DNA of 64,000 bases, taken from Lachnospiraceae bacterium. GTDB lineage: Bacteria > Bacillota > Clostridia > Lachnospirales > Lachnospiraceae. Position 1 is the first letter of the stretch; each line of letters begins with the position of its first letter. The notes below the pieces were generated by a model. That model was given only the letters and a program-made list of their open reading frames with translations, ran no database searches and was not told the DNA's origin. Of the stretch, positions 61,980-64,000 are shown one piece after another. The position numbers and the translations under genes were made by a program. Location: the NCBI GenBank assembly GCA_017399685.1, contig JAFQBM010000028.1:62001-126000 (forward strand), given 5' to 3'.

Positions 61980-62831
61980 TCAAAAAGTTTTTACCAACTC
62001 ACCAATTACTAAAGACCATCCATCTGCTAAAATAAATAAAAGAATTTTAAACGGCATTGAAATGGTAGTAGGTGGCAGCATCATCATACCCATGGACATC
62101 AAAGTCGCGGCAACAACCATATCAATAACAATAAATGGTATGTAAATCAAAAATCCCATAATAAATGCCGCTCTTAATTCACTCACAATAAATGCAGGAA
62201 TTAAAACGGTGGTTGGGATATCATCATAAGTTTCAACAGTCCCTATTTCTGCAATATCAAGAAAAAGTTTGATATCTTTTTCCCTTGTTTGTTCAAACAT
62301 AAATTCTCTAATTGGTTCAATACCGTTTTCTAACGCCTCTTCTTGAGTTATAGTGCCTTCAGACAAAGGTTTGACGGCATTTTCATTTATCTGAACTAGT
62401 GTCGGAGACATGATAAACATAGTTAAAAACAATGCTAAACCAATTAAAACCTGGTTTGGCGGTGACGACTGGGTACCCAATGCAGTTCGCACAAAATGTA
62501 GCACTATGATGATTCTTGTGAAAGAAGTCATCATAATCAAAATGGATGGTGCCAAAGACAACACCGTCAACACAAGGAGCATTTGTATGGTACCAGACAT
62601 ACTTCCTGAATCAGAACTGGTATCAAGCTGCAAATTTAATCCAAAATACTCATCCTCCATATTGGATTCTTCCCTTGATTCATCAGATTCTGTGGTTCCC
62701 ACCTGAGTTGCATATGCTTCATTTACTCCATAGAAAAAAGCAGAAAAAGCCAGAATAAATACAAAAACATACTTCATAAAAAATTTAATATATTTCTTTT
62801 TCTGTTTTTTGCAATTTACTGACTTTTTCAT
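61980..62831 (-). CDS. fliP: Flagellar export gate protein FliP
   Basis: 283 residues. A cleavable signal-type N-terminus (after a basic MKKSVNCKKQKKKYIKF) and a Ser/Glu-rich segment precede four membrane helices. SLAPSILIMMTSFTRIIIVL, ALGTQSSPPNQVLIGLALFL and GMMMLPPTTISMPFKILLFI are the FliP signatures. It is the core of the export channel. Confidence 0.96.
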   Translation of the reverse strand: MKKSVNCKKQKKKYIKFFMKYVFVFILAFSAFFYGVNEAYATQVGTTESDESREESNMEDEYFGLNLQLDTSSDSGSMSGTIQMLLVLTVLSLAPSILIMMTSFTRIIIVLHFVRTALGTQSSPPNQVLIGLALFLTMFIMSPTLVQINENAVKPLSEGTITQEEALENGIEPIREFMFEQTREKDIKLFLDIAEIGTVETYDDIPTTVLIPAFIVSELRAAFIMGFLIYIPFIVIDMVVAATLMSMGMMMLPPTTISMPFKILLFILADGWSLVIGELVKTF

Positions 62832-62840
62832 ACTAATCCT

Positions 62841-63215
62841 CTATTTTCCTTTTTTATCACTGTTCTTCTTTAGATTTGATAAAATATCTTTAAAATTACC
62901 AATTTCTAATGTTGGTGGTTCCGTAAAATTTAAATCTTCTTTATCAATCTCTGTAAGATAATGTATCTCATCTTTACCAACTCCAATCAGATAAAAGGAA
63001 TCACCAATCTTTACAATTTGTAAATATTTATTATTCGAAATACGGGTAGTCTCAATAATTTTAATATTGCTTTTTGCATGTACATTTGCCTGAAACCCTC
63101 CCGCTAATCTGGCTGCAAAATAAGCCAAAAACAATATGACAACAAAGACAATACAAAGAACAACAAACTCCACAACATTATTCAATGTGCTTGTAGCAAC
63201 ACACACTGTCTTCAT
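62841..63215 (-). CDS. fliO: FliO/FliZ-type flagellar assembly protein
   Basis: 124 residues: one membrane helix (about 15-38) and a small cytoplasmic beta domain with IKIIETTRISNNKYLQIVKI and FYLIGVGKDEIHYL. It helps FliP insertion and stability. It starts one base after cheY ends, in the common cheY-fliO-fliP order of Clostridia. Confidence 0.88.
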   Translation of the reverse strand: MKTVCVATSTLNNVVEFVVLCIVFVVILFLAYFAARLAGGFQANVHAKSNIKIIETTRISNNKYLQIVKIGDSFYLIGVGKDEIHYLTEIDKEDLNFTEPPTLEIGNFKDILSNLKKNSDKKGK

Positions 63216-63216
63216 T

Positions 63217-63579
63217 TTATCTTACCGCTTTTTTAACAGCTTCTAAAACTCTATCCGGTTGGAATGGTTTTACAATGAAGTCCTTTGCTCCTGACTGAAT
63301 GGATTCAATAACCATAGCTTGTTGCCCCATTGCAGAACACATAACTACAACTGCATTTGCATCAATAGATTTGATTTTTTTCAAGGCTTCGATACCATCC
63401 ATCTCAGGCATGGTAATATCCATTAATACAAGATCTGGATTAAATTCAGAATACTTTTCAACCGCTTTCAAGCCATTTTCTGCTTCAGCAACAACGTTAT
63501 ATCCATTTTTTGTCAAGATATCCTTAATCATCATTCTCATAAAAGCTGCATCGTCACAAATTAAAATATTTTTTGCCAT
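63217..63579 (-). CDS. cheY: Chemotaxis response regulator CheY
   Basis: 120 residues, a single receiver domain. DD at 9-10, phospho-acceptor D54 in LVLMDITMPEMDG, the switch Ser in VVMCSAMGQQ and Lys in DFIVKPFQPDR. Phosphorylated by CheA, binds the switch (FliM/FliY); dephosphorylated by CheC. GAGGAG precedes ATG 63579. Confidence 0.96.
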   Translation of the reverse strand: MAKNILICDDAAFMRMMIKDILTKNGYNVVAEAENGLKAVEKYSEFNPDLVLMDITMPEMDGIEALKKIKSIDANAVVVMCSAMGQQAMVIESIQSGAKDFIVKPFQPDRVLEAVKKAVR

Positions 63580-63597
63580 AATATACTCCTCATTTCT

Positions 63598-64000
63598 TTA
63601 TTTTAAAATATCAGTTACTCTTACACCAAAACTTTCTTCAATAACAACTACTTCACCTTTTGCAACCAATTTTCCATTTACTAAAATATCGATAGGTTCT
63701 CCAGTAATCTTATCCAATTCAATAATAGTACCTGGACCAATTTCTAATATTTCCTTAATAGATTTCTTTGTCTTCCCAAGCTCAACCGTTACTTCAAGTG
63801 GAACATCTTTGATTAAATCAATATTTTCCTGAAGCGCAGTTCCTCCTACCATTGGACTAAAAGCTTGAAATTGTACCGGCTGCACGTTCATATCCTGAAC
63901 CGGTGGCATCGCATATCCATATCCTTGAGGTGGCATCCCTATATATGGCTGACCATACATCGGCATTCCCATACCCTGAGGTGGCATCTGCATCGCAGGT
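63598..64000 (-). CDS. fliN: Flagellar switch protein FliN/FliY, 5' end outside window
   Basis: The visible 133 C-terminal codons end in a SpoA domain: DVPLEVTVELGKTKKSIKEI, IGPGTIIELDKITGEPIDIL, LVAKGEVVVIEESFGVRVTD. Before it is a Met/Pro/Gln/Tyr-rich linker (PPQGMGMPMYGQPYIGMPPQ). The frame continues past 64000 without a start, so this is a longer FliY-like or FliN protein whose CheC-like part, if any, cannot be seen. It is the switch component next to cheY. Confidence 0.93.
   Translation of the reverse strand, partial: PAMQMPPQGMGMPMYGQPYIGMPPQGYGYAMPPVQDMNVQPVQFQAFSPMVGGTALQENIDLIKDVPLEVTVELGKTKKSIKEILEIGPGTIIELDKITGEPIDILVNGKLVAKGEVVVIEESFGVRVTDILK

Overview
The window looks like chromosome from a motile, endospore-forming, anaerobic low-GC Firmicute of the Lachnospiraceae type (Roseburia/Agathobacter-like). 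The reasons are AT-rich Clostridia-style genes with strong AGGAGG ribosome sites, a ribosomal protein L27 that carries the Firmicutes N-terminal extension next to its protease Prp, coat-F-like spore proteins, CheC/CheD chemotaxis, and a complete anaerobic (cbi-type) B12 operon. The genus is inference; no 16S gene is present. Nearly all genes lie on the minus strand.

Layout. 1-2.1 kb: uppS (cut by the window edge), frr and pyrH, with their own promoter. 2.1-2.7 kb: two plus-strand coat-F-like genes behind a sporulation-type promoter. 2.9-23.8 kb: one colinear minus-strand cobalamin unit of about 21 genes. It starts at a sigma-A promoter, a cobalamin riboswitch and an intrinsic terminator, and ends in another terminator near 2.86-2.90 kb. 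In transcription order it encodes an exported chelatase CbiK, a tandem-domain lipoprotein, BtuF, BtuC, BtuD with an extra domain, CobQ, CobT, CobU, CobS, a CobU-like fragment, CobC, CbiB, CobD, CbiC, CbiD, CbiF, CbiG, CbiH, a CbiJ-CbiE-CbiT fusion, CbiA and a Cys-rich small protein. 24-27 kb: a DUF512 radical-SAM-like gene, a scar of decayed ABC-exporter and membrane-protein fragments, and an ATC-hydrolase-like gene. 27.4-34 kb: lexA with SOS boxes, then rsfS, yqeK, nadD, yhbY, obgE, rpmA, prp, rplU and mgtE, the last with a leader peptide and RNA hairpin. 34.4-39.2 kb: a three-gene operon of a lipoprotein, a PTS-EIIC/EAL fusion and a metallo-beta-lactamase-fold protein. 39.4-41.1 kb: an RDAC-like gene, a broken VOC gene, a duplicated-domain protein and a decayed ORF. 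41.1-43.3 kb: an AAA15 ATPase plus TOPRIM-like pair that looks like an anti-phage module. 43.5-45.6 kb: tsf and rpsB. 45.6-64 kb: the distal end of a large flagellar/chemotaxis operon, from fliN to fliA, fapA and accessory genes.

How the parts work together. The B12 block joins cobalt insertion, corrin ring synthesis, side-chain and lower-ligand assembly and corrinoid uptake under one riboswitch. The flagellar block builds the export gate (FliOPQR, FlhAB), controls flagellar placement (FlhF/FlhG), signals through CheA/B/W/C/D/Y, senses c-di-GMP (PilZ) and supplies the late sigma factor. The EIIC-EAL protein could feed sugar information into the same c-di-GMP pool.

Most notable points: the usually contiguous rpsB-tsf and pyrH-frr-uppS sets are separated here by about 41.6 kb on the same strand; FlhB and L27 share the Prp-type N-terminal motif; the mgtE leader carries a small ORF ending inside a hairpin; the ATPase/TOPRIM pair sits between decayed gene fragments; and a short CobU paralogue keeps a motif that the full-length CobU has lost.
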